Shown piece after piece: positions 1-8,019 of a stretch of DNA of 64,000 nt (position 1 is its first letter; each line of letters begins with the position of its first letter). Under the pieces are notes generated by a model. The model searched no databases, was not told where the DNA came from, and saw only the letters and a program-made list of their open reading frames with translations. Location of the stretch: the NCBI GenBank assembly GCA_964628985.1, contig CAZVNJ010000003.1, positions 41,115 through 105,114 on the forward strand, read 5' to 3'. The DNA comes from SURF-43 sp964628985 (lineage in GTDB: Bacteria > Chloroflexota > Dehalococcoidia > UBA2979). The position numbers and the translations under genes are program-made.

Positions 1-635
1 TAGGAGCGGCGCAGGCACCACTCCCACGTTTCGATCGAGCCGGCACCGGGCACCCAGATCGGGGGCGGCTGCTGGATCGGGCGCGGCCAGATGTTCACGT
101 AGCGCAACTGGAAGAAGCGCCCGTCCCACGTGAACATCTCCGGCTCGGTCCACGCCTTCACGATCAGGTCGGCCGCCTCGGCGTACTTGTCGCGCAACTG
201 CGCCGGGTTGCTGCCGTAAGCGTAGTTCGTGTCCATCGAGGTGCCCGTCGGCATGCCGGAGACGATCCGCCCGCCGCTGATGCAGTCGAGCATCGCGATC
301 TCCTCAGCGACCCGCGTCGGCGGGTCGTAGAGGGCGATCGAGTTCCCCATCACGATGATCGCGACGTCCTTCGTCCGCCGGGCTAGGCCCGCGGCCATGA
401 TGTTCGGGCTCGGCATGTAGCCGTAGGCGTTCTGGTGGTGCTCGTTCACGCAGATGCCGTCGAACCCGACGCTTGCCGCGTATTCGAGTTCGTCGAGCGT
501 GTCGTTGTACATGACGTGGGCCTTCGCCGGGTCGAACAGATGTGACGGCACGTCCACCCAGACGCTGCGGTACTTCTCCGCGAAGTCCGCCGGCAGGTCG
601 CGGTATGGGTGCAGGTGGAACATCTCGAGTTTCAT
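1..635 (-). CDS. LLM-class flavin-dependent oxidoreductase (3' part cut off by window edge)
   Basis: The reverse strand is open from ATG at 635 to the window edge, giving the first ~211 residues. The product has the luciferase-like monooxygenase N-terminus: a beta-strand MKLEMFHLHPYRDLP, then GFDGICVNEHHQNAYG with the family's N-E-H-H motif, LARRTKDVAIIVMGN, and VAEEIAMLDCISGGRI. These belong to the TIM-barrel FMN/F420-linked oxidoreductases that hydroxylate or oxidise organic substrates. The ATG lies 2 bases after the stop of the upstream esterase gene, so the two are almost certainly cotranscribed. The substrate and the flavin (FMN or F420) cannot be told. The C-terminus lies outside the window. 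Confidence 0.9.
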   Translation of the reverse strand, partial: MKLEMFHLHPYRDLPADFAEKYRSVWVDVPSHLFDPAKAHVMYNDTLDELEYAASVGFDGICVNEHHQNAYGYMPSPNIMAAGLARRTKDVAIIVMGNSIALYDPPTRVAEEIAMLDCISGGRIVSGMPTGTSMDTNYAYGSNPAQLRDKYAEAADLIVKAWTEPEMFTWDGRFFQLRYVNIWPRPIQQPPPIWVPGAGSIETWEWCLRRS

Positions 636-637
636 CG

Positions 638-1585
638 TCAGTCTCCTCGGCCACCGGCAGCGGGGGTCGCGTCGAGCGCGCGGCGCAGGCGTTCCGCGGC
701 CACACCGACCGTTTCGAGGCCGTGCGGGAAGAGGTGCGCCGCCGTGAAGAAGGTGTGGATCTGTCCCGGATGGCGCGTCACCGTCACCGGCACTCCCGCG
801 GCCTCGAGCGCCGCCGCGTACGCCTCGCCTTCGTCGCGCAGCGGGTCGAACTCCGCGACATGGATGTCGGCAGGCGGTAGGCCCACGTGGCTCTCCGCAA
901 ACAGCGGAGAGATCGAGGGGTGGGCGCGGTCGATGCCCTTGGGCGCGTAGTGGTCGTAGAACCACTCCATCAGCGGCTTCGACAGGATGAAGCCCTCGGC
1001 ATTCTCTGTGTAGGAGGATGTCGCCATCCGGTGGTCCGTCACCGGCACGACGAGCAACTGGTGGCGGAAGACCGGCCCGCCGCGGTCGCGCGAGAGCAGC
1101 GTGACGACGGCCGCGAGGTTTGCCCCCGCGCTCCACCCCCCGATCGCCATCCGCGTCGCGTCGCCGCCGTAGCGCGCCGCGTTCTGCCAGGCCCACACCG
1201 CGACGGCATAGGCGTCATCGACGGCGGCCGGGTACGGGTGTTCCGGCGCCAGCCGGTAGTCCGCGCTGATCACGATCGCCCCCGTCGCCTCGCACAATCG
1301 GCGAGCCGTCGGATCGTCGCCCTCGACGCTGCCGATGACCCACCCGCCGCCGTGGAACCACACCAACACCGGCAGGTTCGGCTCATCCGAGGGGTAATAG
1401 AGGCGGACGGGGATCGGCCCCTCCGGCCCGAACACCTCCATGTCCTCGACGCGAGCCACGTCCGGCCCAGGTGGAGCGGGTACACGGGCCGCGCGCACCA
1501 CGGCCGGTTCCAGCGTGTAGGTGGGCGGCGCGCCGAGGGCGGCCACCTGGTCGAGGAACTTTCGCGCGGCCGGGTCGAGCGGCAT
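638..1585 (-). CDS. alpha/beta hydrolase, hormone-sensitive-lipase (acetyl esterase) family
   Basis: This 315-residue cytosolic esterase has the HSL-family oxyanion motif HGGGW at residues 78-82 and the nucleophile elbow GWSAG with Ser152. A DPLRDEGEAYA segment carries the acid Asp, and HTFF near the end carries the catalytic His. The length is normal for the family. It probably hydrolyses a short-chain carboxylic ester. It is the first gene of a two-gene unit with the flavin oxidoreductase that starts 2 bases downstream, which suggests esterase plus monooxygenase catabolism of one compound. A 27-bp near-perfect palindrome upstream (1652-1678) is a candidate operator. The precise substrate is unknown. 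Confidence 0.9.
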   Translation of the reverse strand: MPLDPAARKFLDQVAALGAPPTYTLEPAVVRAARVPAPPGPDVARVEDMEVFGPEGPIPVRLYYPSDEPNLPVLVWFHGGGWVIGSVEGDDPTARRLCEATGAIVISADYRLAPEHPYPAAVDDAYAVAVWAWQNAARYGGDATRMAIGGWSAGANLAAVVTLLSRDRGGPVFRHQLLVVPVTDHRMATSSYTENAEGFILSKPLMEWFYDHYAPKGIDRAHPSISPLFAESHVGLPPADIHVAEFDPLRDEGEAYAAALEAAGVPVTVTRHPGQIHTFFTAAHLFPHGLETVGVAAERLRRALDATPAAGGRGD

Positions 1586-1651
1586 GGGCCATCCCTTTCA
1601 GCGCGAGTCCTCGACCTCTACGTCCGAAGTGGAGGCGGGTTTATCACATAC

Positions 1652-1678
1652 CGCCTGTCGGTTTCCAACAGACAGGCG
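1652..1678. promoter_or_regulatory. 27-bp near-perfect palindrome, candidate operator (or stem-loop)
   Basis: The arms CGCCTGTC and GACAGGCG are perfect complements. Inside them a further GTT/AAC pair follows one mismatched position around a 3-base centre (TCC). The site lies 67 bases upstream of the esterase start and 15 bases past the vapC stop. The tight symmetry resembles a dimeric repressor site (TetR-like). As RNA it could also form a hairpin at the end of the vapC transcript, but no T-run follows on the minus strand. Which role applies is inference. Confidence 0.5.
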
Positions 1679-1693
1679 TCGCGGGGCTCGGCG

Positions 1694-2104
1694 TCAGTCC
1701 TCGGGCGCGATGAGGCCTAGGCGCGGAAAGTACGAGCGGTACCGGCTGGCGTCGCGAGTGAGCAGCCGGTGGCCAGCGAGCGCAGCATGGGCCCCAATGT
1801 AGAAATCCGGAAGCGGGGAGCGTCGCATGCCGCCTGCCTGCCGGTACCGCAGGAAGACCTTGCCGGCGAGGAACCCCGCCTCATAGGGAAGGTCCTCACG
1901 TCGATACAGATCGAGGGGCAGGGCGTCTTCGAGCGCCTCGATCGTCTCGAAGCCGATCGAGACCTCCGCGTACACCAGCGGGTTGATGACTAGTACCTCT
2001 TCGTCCGCCACACGGGCCAGCATCTCTGCCGACCAGGCGCCCCAGCGGGGATCCCCCGTCACGATGTCGAGGATCACGTTGCTGTCGACGAGGACGGGGC
2101 TCAC
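1694..2104 (-). CDS. vapC: PIN-domain ribonuclease toxin, VapC family
   Basis: This 136-residue PIN-domain protein has the four expected metal-binding acids in the right places: Asp7 (LVDSNV), Glu47 (YAEVS), Asp100 (LPDFYIGAHA) and Asp118 (LLTRDASRY). VapC toxins are Mg-dependent endoribonucleases, usually cutting tRNA or rRNA, and are held inactive by the cognate VapB. Its start overlaps the end of the upstream antitoxin gene by 4 bases, the usual coupled order (antitoxin first). All catalytic residues are present, so the toxin looks functional. Confidence 0.92.
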   Translation of the reverse strand: MSPVLVDSNVILDIVTGDPRWGAWSAEMLARVADEEVLVINPLVYAEVSIGFETIEALEDALPLDLYRREDLPYEAGFLAGKVFLRYRQAGGMRRSPLPDFYIGAHAALAGHRLLTRDASRYRSYFPRLGLIAPED

Positions 2105-2340
2105 CGCTCGTCGCGCGTCAGCGCCATGATCTCGTCGGTCGACATGCCCACGTTCCCGGCGTTCCGTCGCAGCGCCTCGACCGCGAGCGCGCCCCGCGTC
2201 GGCCGGCGCGGGCTCCTCGCCTTCATGATGCGGACGCTGCCCTTCTCGTAGACGAACTCAACCTCGGTGTTGGGCAGCAGTCCGGCTCGTTCCCGGATCT
2301 CCTGCGGGATGGTGACCTGGCCCTTGGACGTGATGCGCAT
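2101..2340 (-). CDS. vapB: AbrB/MazE/SpoVT-type antitoxin (VapB)
   Basis: This 79-residue protein opens with the swapped-hairpin AbrB DNA-binding fold: MRITSKGQVTIPQEIRERAGLLPNTEVEF in outline, with the hallmark KGQVTIP. The remaining ~40 residues are basic and then acidic (MSTDEIMALTRDER) and fit the toxin-binding tail. It should neutralise the VapC encoded 4 bases downstream by overlap and repress its own promoter. The dyad at 2346-2367 just upstream fits an autoregulatory operator. Confidence 0.92.
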   Translation of the reverse strand: MRITSKGQVTIPQEIRERAGLLPNTEVEFVYEKGSVRIMKARSPRRPTRGALAVEALRRNAGNVGMSTDEIMALTRDER

Positions 2341-2345
2341 GGGAA

Positions 2346-2367
2346 TTCCTACTGTTCACAGTAAGAA
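2346..2367. promoter_or_regulatory. vapB operator/promoter dyad
   Basis: TACTGT (2350-2355) and ACAGTA (2358-2363) are perfect inverted arms around TC, flanked by an outer TTC/GAA pair. On the minus strand a TATTCT sequence (2370-2365) resembles a -10 box at the edge of the dyad, and AGGAA lies between the dyad and the vapB ATG. This fits autorepression by the VapBC complex. The binding role is inferred. Confidence 0.5.
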
Positions 2368-2436
2368 TACTCCAGGCGCCCACACCGTGCCACCCGGACC
2401 TCTGGGCGAGGACGCGCTCGCGGTACGCTGGACGGC

Positions 2437-5400
2437 ATGACCTCCACCCTCGAACCCGGCGTCCTCGAGCGCTTCCACCCCGCCGTTCGAGGCTGGTTCG
2501 TGGAGCGCTTTGGTGCGCCCACGGACGCCCAGGTCGAGGGCTGGCCGAGCATTTTCGACCGGCGGGACGTGCTGCTCGCGGCGCCGACCGGGTCCGGGAA
2601 GACGCTCGCGGCGTTCCTCGTCGGGCTGGACTCGCTCGTGCTGGAGGCCGAGGCGGGGACGCTCGATGACCGCACGCGGATCATCTACGTCTCGCCGCTG
2701 AAGGCGCTCGGCAACGACATCGAGCGGAACCTGGACGAGCCGCTCGCGGGGATCCGCGAGGCGGCGGCGGCAATGGGGCTCGACCTCGACGCCATCCGGA
2801 CGGGGGTCCGCTCCGGGGACACGCCGCAGTCCGAGCGGCAGGCGATGGTGCGGAAGCCCCCGCACATCGTGATCACCACGCCTGAGTCGCTCTATCTGCT
2901 CCTGACCGCCGAGCGAGGGCGCAAGACGCTCTCGGCCGTGCACACGGTGATCGTCGACGAGATCCACGCGCTCGCCCGAGACCGTCGCGGCGTCCACCTG
3001 ACGCTGAGCCTCGAACGGCTCGACCACGTCGTGACCTCGGCAGGCGGCGCGCGGCCGCAACGGATCGGGCTCTCCGCCACCCAGCGGCCGATCGAGGCGA
3101 TGGGCGCCTACCTCGCCGGTACCGCGCGGCCGGTCGAGATCGTCGACCGCGGCCACCAGCGTGACATCGAACTGCACATCGACGTGCCGAACACGGAACT
3201 CGAGGCGGTGGCGCCGAAGGAGCAGTGGGGTGAGATCTATGACCGCCTCGCCGAACTAGTGCGGGGACACCTGACGACGCTGATTTTCGTGAACACGCGC
3301 CGGATGTCAGAGCGCGTTGCGCACAACCTCTCCGAGCGCCTCGGCGAGGACGCCGTCGCCTCGCATCACGGCTCGATGTCGAAAGAGCGCCGGCTGCGCG
3401 TGGAGCAGCGGCTCAAGGCAGGCGAACTGAAGGCACTCGTCGCGACCGCCTCACTCGAACTTGGCATCGACATCGGCAGCATCGACCTCGTCTGCCAGGT
3501 AGGGTCGCCGCGGAGCATCGCGACGTTCCTCCAGCGCGTCGGGCGGTCGGGTCACGCGCTGGGCCTCCGGCCGCATGGCCGCCTCTTCCCCGCGTCGCGC
3601 GACGAACTGATCGAGTGCGCCGCGCTCGTCCGTGCCGTGCGCGCGGGCCGCCTCGACCGCATCGTGCAGCCGCAGATGCCGCTCGACGTGATGGCGCAAC
3701 AGATCGTCGCGGAGGTGGCCGCCGAGGAGTGGCGCGAGGACGACCTCTTCGACCTCGTGCGTCGCGCGACGCCATATGCGGCCCTGACCCGCGAGGAGTT
3801 CGACGAGATCGTCGAGATGCTGGCGACGGGCATTGGCGCGCACGCCGGGCGGACGCCGGGGCTGCTCCACCGCGATCGCATCCAGGGGATGCTGCGCCCG
3901 AAGCGCGCCGCCCGCCTCACCGCCATCACGAACGGCGGCACGATCCCCGAACTCGGCGACTATCGCGTGATCGCGGAGCCCGAGGGCGTGCAGGTCGGCA
4001 CGGTGAACGAGGACTGGGCGATTGAATCGCAGAGCGGCGACGTCTTCCTGCTGGGATCGACCTCGTGGCGGATCAGCCGCGTCGGGCAGTCCACTGTCTT
4101 CGTCACGGACGCCCACGGCGCGTCTCCCAGCGTCCCCTTCTGGCTCGGCGAGGCGCCGGGGCGCACCATCGAACTCTCGGAGGAGGTCGGCCGGCTCCGA
4201 CGCGACATCGAGGCGCGCCTCGACGGCGACCCGGAGGCGCTGCGCACGTGGCTCGCGATCGAGTGCGCCCTTCCCGCCCTCGCGGCCGACCAGATGGTGG
4301 ACTATCTGCGCGCCACCCGCGACGGCCTCGGCCTCGTCCCCTCCGACACCGATGTGGTATTCGAGCGGTTCTTCGACGACGGCGGCGGCATGCAGTTGGT
4401 GGTGCATGCGCCATTCGGGCAGCGGATCAACCGGGCGTGGGGACTGGCGCTGCGCAAGCGGTTCTGCGTGGCCTTCGACTTCGAACTACAGGCGGCAGCC
4501 AGCGACGATGCCATCCTGCTCTCGGCGGGCCCGCAGCACTCGTGGCCGATGGAGGAGGCGTTCTCCTGGGTGCAACCGGAGAACGTCGAGGAGGCGGTCC
4601 ACTCCTCGGTCTTCTACATCCCGCTCTTCCCGACGCGCTGGCGCTGGAACGTCACTCGCGCCCTCGCGGTTTCGCGCTCGCGTGGCGGGCGCCCGGTGCC
4701 GCCGTTCATCCAGCGGATGAAGGCGGACGACCTGATGGCTGCCGTCTTCCCGGAACAGGTCGGCTGCCAGGAGAACATGACGGAGCCGCTCCGCCTCCCC
4801 GACCACCCGCTGATGCACCAGACGATGCGCGACTGCCTCTTCGAGGCGATGGACGTCGAGGGCCTGCGCGGCGTCCTTGAACGCGTGCGCGCCGGCGAGA
4901 TCCGCTACCACGCACGCGAGACCGTCGAGCCCTCCGTGATGGCGCACGAGATCATCAACGGCAAGCCGTACACCTTCCTCGACGACGCGCCACTCGAGGA
5001 ACGCCGCACGCGCGCCGTGAGCCTCCGCCGCGGCTTGCCCGAGCATGCGCGTGACCTCGGCGCCCTCGACCCGGAGGCGATCGAGCGCGTGGCGGACGAG
5101 GCGTGGCCCGACCCCCGCGATGCCGAGGAGACGCACGACGCCCTGCTCAACCTCGTCGCCGTCGCCGAGGCGGTCGTCGAGGACTGGGCGGACTGGCTCG
5201 CGGAACTCGCCGGACAGAAGCGCGCGGCCGTCCTCGACACTGCACGCGGGCGGATCTGGTTTGCTTCCGAGCACCTCGATGCCGTCCGGCTGCTCTATCC
5301 CGAGGCGGAGTCGTTCGCACTCGATGTCCCGGCGGCCGCGCTGCTGCCCGTGGAACATCGCGAGGGCGCACGGATGCTGCTGCTCCGCGGCCACGCCGAG

Positions 5401-6687
5401 GCAATCGGCGTCGCGACCGCCTCGATGTTCGCGACGCGCACGGCGCTCGCCGAGCAGGACGTGGTCCACGGCCTGACGATGGTGGAGGCGCAGGGCTTCG
5501 TGCTGCGCGGCCATTACACGCCCGGCGTGCGTGAGGACGAGTGGTGCGACCGTCGCCTGCTTGCGCGCATCCACCGCTACACCCTCGACCGGCTGCGCCG
5601 TGAGATCGACCCCGTGTCGAAGCAGGACTACATGCGCTTCCTGCTGCGTTGGCAGCACCTCGACCCGCGCACGCTTGTGGAGGGCCGCGGCGGGCTGCGC
5701 GCCCTCATCACGCGCCTCCAGGGCTTCGAGGCCCCGGCGAGCACGTGGGAAGGCGAACTGCTGCGGTCGCGGATGAAGGAGTACCACGCCTCCTGGCTGG
5801 ACGAACTCTGCCTCGCTGGTGAGGTGACGTGGGCGCGACTCACGCCGCGCAAGGCGAACCCGGACGGCCCGCACCTCCTCGGCACCGCCGCCACACGCGC
5901 GACCCCCGTCACGCTCGCGCTACGCCCGGACCTGCCGGCGCTCCTCGCTGCCACCCGCCATTACGCGACCGCGGAGGCCCGCGACCCCGAGGGCGGCGCG
6001 GCGGGCGAAGTGATCGCGCTGCTGCGTGAGCGCGGCGCGCTCTTCTTCAACGAGATCGTCACCGGCACGCGCCGCCTCGTGACGGACGTCGAAGACGGCA
6101 TGCGCTCGCTGATTGCGGCGGGCCTGCTCGCCTCAGACGGCTTCCAGGGCCTGCGTGAGATCGCCGGCGGCCGGCGTCGCAACGGCCGCGGCGACGGGCG
6201 ACGCGGAGGCAACTACCTGCGTGGTGGCCTCTTCGCCGGTGGCGGCCCTCCCGGCCGCTGGGCCGTGGTGCAGGCGCCTGAGGTGGACCCCGCCGAGGAA
6301 GAGGTGCTCGCCGAGCAGGTCGCGCGCATCCTCCTCGACCGGTACGGGGTGCTTTTCCGCGACGTGACCTCGCGCGAGCCGATGACGATCCCGTGGCGGC
6401 ACGTGATGAAGGCGCTCCGCCGCCTCGAGGCGCGCGGTGTCGTGCGCGGGGGCCGCTTCGTGATGGGCGTCGCCGGCGAGCAGTTCGCCCACCCCGAGGC
6501 AATCCCCCTGCTCCGCGCCATCCGCAACGAACCCCTCGACGGCGTCCCCGTCACCGTCGCCTCGACGGACCCGGCGAACCTGACGGGCCTCCTGTTTGGC
6601 AACCGCGTCCCCGCGCAGCGCGGCCGTGCCGTCACCTTCATCGACGGGCTGCCGGCAGAGATCGCGGCACCGGTGGGGGTGGGCTAG
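2437..6687 (+). CDS. lhr: Lhr-family superfamily 2 DNA helicase
   Basis: This large (1416-residue) DEAD/DEAH-type helicase has Walker A PTGSGKT at 50-56, Walker B DEIH at 174-177 and SAT (motif III) at 213-215. A second RecA lobe follows with FVNTRRMSERVA, VATASLELGIDIG and QRVGRSGH. After the core come the winged-helix region and the long Lhr C-terminal domain. Lhr helicases are ATP-dependent 3'-5' translocases induced in DNA repair and found in Actinobacteria, Proteobacteria and Chloroflexota, where full-length forms are ~1500 residues. It is transcribed away from vapBC across a 96-base gap. A Gly/Arg-rich loop near residues 1245-1270 is probably a disordered linker. The gene looks intact. 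Confidence 0.95.
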   Translation: MTSTLEPGVLERFHPAVRGWFVERFGAPTDAQVEGWPSIFDRRDVLLAAPTGSGKTLAAFLVGLDSLVLEAEAGTLDDRTRIIYVSPLKALGNDIERNLDEPLAGIREAAAAMGLDLDAIRTGVRSGDTPQSERQAMVRKPPHIVITTPESLYLLLTAERGRKTLSAVHTVIVDEIHALARDRRGVHLTLSLERLDHVVTSAGGARPQRIGLSATQRPIEAMGAYLAGTARPVEIVDRGHQRDIELHIDVPNTELEAVAPKEQWGEIYDRLAELVRGHLTTLIFVNTRRMSERVAHNLSERLGEDAVASHHGSMSKERRLRVEQRLKAGELKALVATASLELGIDIGSIDLVCQVGSPRSIATFLQRVGRSGHALGLRPHGRLFPASRDELIECAALVRAVRAGRLDRIVQPQMPLDVMAQQIVAEVAAEEWREDDLFDLVRRATPYAALTREEFDEIVEMLATGIGAHAGRTPGLLHRDRIQGMLRPKRAARLTAITNGGTIPELGDYRVIAEPEGVQVGTVNEDWAIESQSGDVFLLGSTSWRISRVGQSTVFVTDAHGASPSVPFWLGEAPGRTIELSEEVGRLRRDIEARLDGDPEALRTWLAIECALPALAADQMVDYLRATRDGLGLVPSDTDVVFERFFDDGGGMQLVVHAPFGQRINRAWGLALRKRFCVAFDFELQAAASDDAILLSAGPQHSWPMEEAFSWVQPENVEEAVHSSVFYIPLFPTRWRWNVTRALAVSRSRGGRPVPPFIQRMKADDLMAAVFPEQVGCQENMTEPLRLPDHPLMHQTMRDCLFEAMDVEGLRGVLERVRAGEIRYHARETVEPSVMAHEIINGKPYTFLDDAPLEERRTRAVSLRRGLPEHARDLGALDPEAIERVADEAWPDPRDAEETHDALLNLVAVAEAVVEDWADWLAELAGQKRAAVLDTARGRIWFASEHLDAVRLLYPEAESFALDVPAAALLPVEHREGARMLLLRGHAEAIGVATASMFATRTALAEQDVVHGLTMVEAQGFVLRGHYTPGVREDEWCDRRLLARIHRYTLDRLRREIDPVSKQDYMRFLLRWQHLDPRTLVEGRGGLRALITRLQGFEAPASTWEGELLRSRMKEYHASWLDELCLAGEVTWARLTPRKANPDGPHLLGTAATRATPVTLALRPDLPALLAATRHYATAEARDPEGGAAGEVIALLRERGALFFNEIVTGTRRLVTDVEDGMRSLIAAGLLASDGFQGLREIAGGRRRNGRGDGRRGGNYLRGGLFAGGGPPGRWAVVQAPEVDPAEEEVLAEQVARILLDRYGVLFRDVTSREPMTIPWRHVMKALRRLEARGVVRGGRFVMGVAGEQFAHPEAIPLLRAIRNEPLDGVPVTVASTDPANLTGLLFGNRVPAQRGRAVTFIDGLPAEIAAPVGVG

Positions 6688-6707
6688 CTCGGAGTGCCCA
6701 TGAACCT

Positions 6708-7091
6708 CTAGTCGTCCATCGGCGGGGTGGCGGCGGCGACGATGCCCATGAGGTTGCCTGAGGGGTCGCGAAACTGGGCCATCGTGACGGCGCCGGGGAT
6801 CACCGTGACGGGCATGACCTGCGTGCCGCCGTTGGCGATGGCGCGATCGAGGTAGCGCTGCGGGTCGTCGACTTCGATGTAGACGATGACGTCCGGGCCG
6901 TCCTCGGAAGCGTCGATGGCGCCGGCGATGCCGCGGTCGCCGGACTTGCTGCCGCCGGGATCCACCATGCCGTATTCGAACGGGTTGTCCGTGTCGACCT
7001 TCCAGTCGAATGTGCGGGCGTAGAACTGCTGGAGCTTCTGCTTGTCCTGGCCGGAGCCGGCCATGATCTCGAAGTGGACGATCGGGTTCAT
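6708..7091 (-). CDS. VOC (glyoxalase/bleomycin-resistance) family protein
   Basis: This 127-residue protein has paired beta-alpha-beta-beta-beta modules. It opens with PIVHFEIMAG, then FYARTFDWKV, and has the second-half signature FRDPSGNLMGIV. VOC proteins range from glyoxalases and dioxygenases to resistance proteins, and the substrate cannot be told here. The ATG at 7091 is chosen because homology begins there, although the frame stays open upstream. It is convergent with lhr and divergent from the SDR gene at 7188. Confidence 0.85.
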   Translation of the reverse strand: MNPIVHFEIMAGSGQDKQKLQQFYARTFDWKVDTDNPFEYGMVDPGGSKSGDRGIAGAIDASEDGPDVIVYIEVDDPQRYLDRAIANGGTQVMPVTVIPGAVTMAQFRDPSGNLMGIVAAATPPMDD

Positions 7092-7187
7092 CGGAAGCCC
7101 CTTGCGGAAGTCGAGCGGGTGGAGTCCATGAGTGTACGCACCGCGTCCGCCTGACGTACCGTGCGCGGGCGAGAAGGCGAGGGCTCC

Positions 7188-7988
7188 ATGGACCTGCAAC
7201 TGACCGGCAAGCGCGCGGTCGTGACGGGCGGCAGCAAGGGCATCGGCAAGGCGTGCGCGCTCACCCTCGCGCGCGAAGGGTGCGATGTCGCGCTCGTTGC
7301 GCGGACGCAGGCCGACCTCGACGCCGCGGCCTCCGAGATCGCCGCAGCCACCGGGCGGACGGTGATCGGCGTCGCCTGCGACACCGGGGTGGACGAGTCC
7401 GTGCGCGGGATGATGCGGACCGTGGCCAGCCGCCTTGGTGGGGTGGACATCCTCGTGAACGCGGCAGCGAAGCCCGGCGGGCAGCAGCCGCCGCCGCGGC
7501 TCGCGCAGATTACGGACGACGCCTTCAACGAGGACATGAACGTGAAGGTGATGGGCTACCTCCGCTGCGCGCGGGAGGCGGCCCCTCACATGACGGCGAA
7601 CGGCTGGGGCCGGATCATCAACATCTCCGGGCTCGCCGCGCGCCAGACCGGCTCGCTCATCGGCTCGATGCGGAACGTTGCCGTGGCCGCGCTCACCAAG
7701 AACCTCGCCGAGGAACTCGGGCCGCTCGGGGTCAACGTGACCGTCGTCCACCCTGGCCTGACGCGGACCGAGGCGACCGCGGGCGTAGTCGCCCGGCGTG
7801 CCGCCTCGCAGGGCGTCACGGCCGAGGAGGTCGAGCGCCAGATGGCCGAAGGCAACACCGTGCGGAAGTTGATCGACGCGAGCGACATCGCCGCCGTCGT
7901 CGCCTTCCTCGCCTCGCCGCTCTCAATCGCCATCAACGGCGACACGATCGCGGCGGGCGGCGGGGCGCTGCGTTCGATCCACTACTAG
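7188..7988 (+). CDS. short-chain dehydrogenase/reductase-like protein lacking the YxxxK pair
   Basis: This 266-residue Rossmann protein has an intact nucleotide-binding motif TGGSKGIG at 13-20, a D-T-G segment after strand 4, the NAAAK (NAG-equivalent) strand, and HPGLTRTE after the active-site helix. The active-site helix reads GSMRNVAVAALTKN, placing Gly159 where the catalytic Tyr belongs and Asn163 where Lys belongs. The fold and cofactor site look kept, but the standard SDR proton relay is absent. It may bind NAD(P) without normal redox catalysis, or use other residues. The ATG at 7188 follows a purine-rich GAGAAGGCGAGG ribosome site; an in-frame GTG at 7161 is less likely. Confidence 0.85.
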   Translation: MDLQLTGKRAVVTGGSKGIGKACALTLAREGCDVALVARTQADLDAAASEIAAATGRTVIGVACDTGVDESVRGMMRTVASRLGGVDILVNAAAKPGGQQPPPRLAQITDDAFNEDMNVKVMGYLRCAREAAPHMTANGWGRIINISGLAARQTGSLIGSMRNVAVAALTKNLAEELGPLGVNVTVVHPGLTRTEATAGVVARRAASQGVTAEEVERQMAEGNTVRKLIDASDIAAVVAFLASPLSIAINGDTIAAGGGALRSIHY

Positions 7989-8019
7989 CGCCCGTCACCC
8001 GCCTCACGGCAAGACGAGG

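Noticed and set aside
3451..5874. Long open minus-strand frames (318 and 462 codons) inside the lhr region
   Set aside because: They are antisense to a clear helicase, rich in Arg/His/Gly/Ala with no motifs, and reflect the high GC content at third codon positions.
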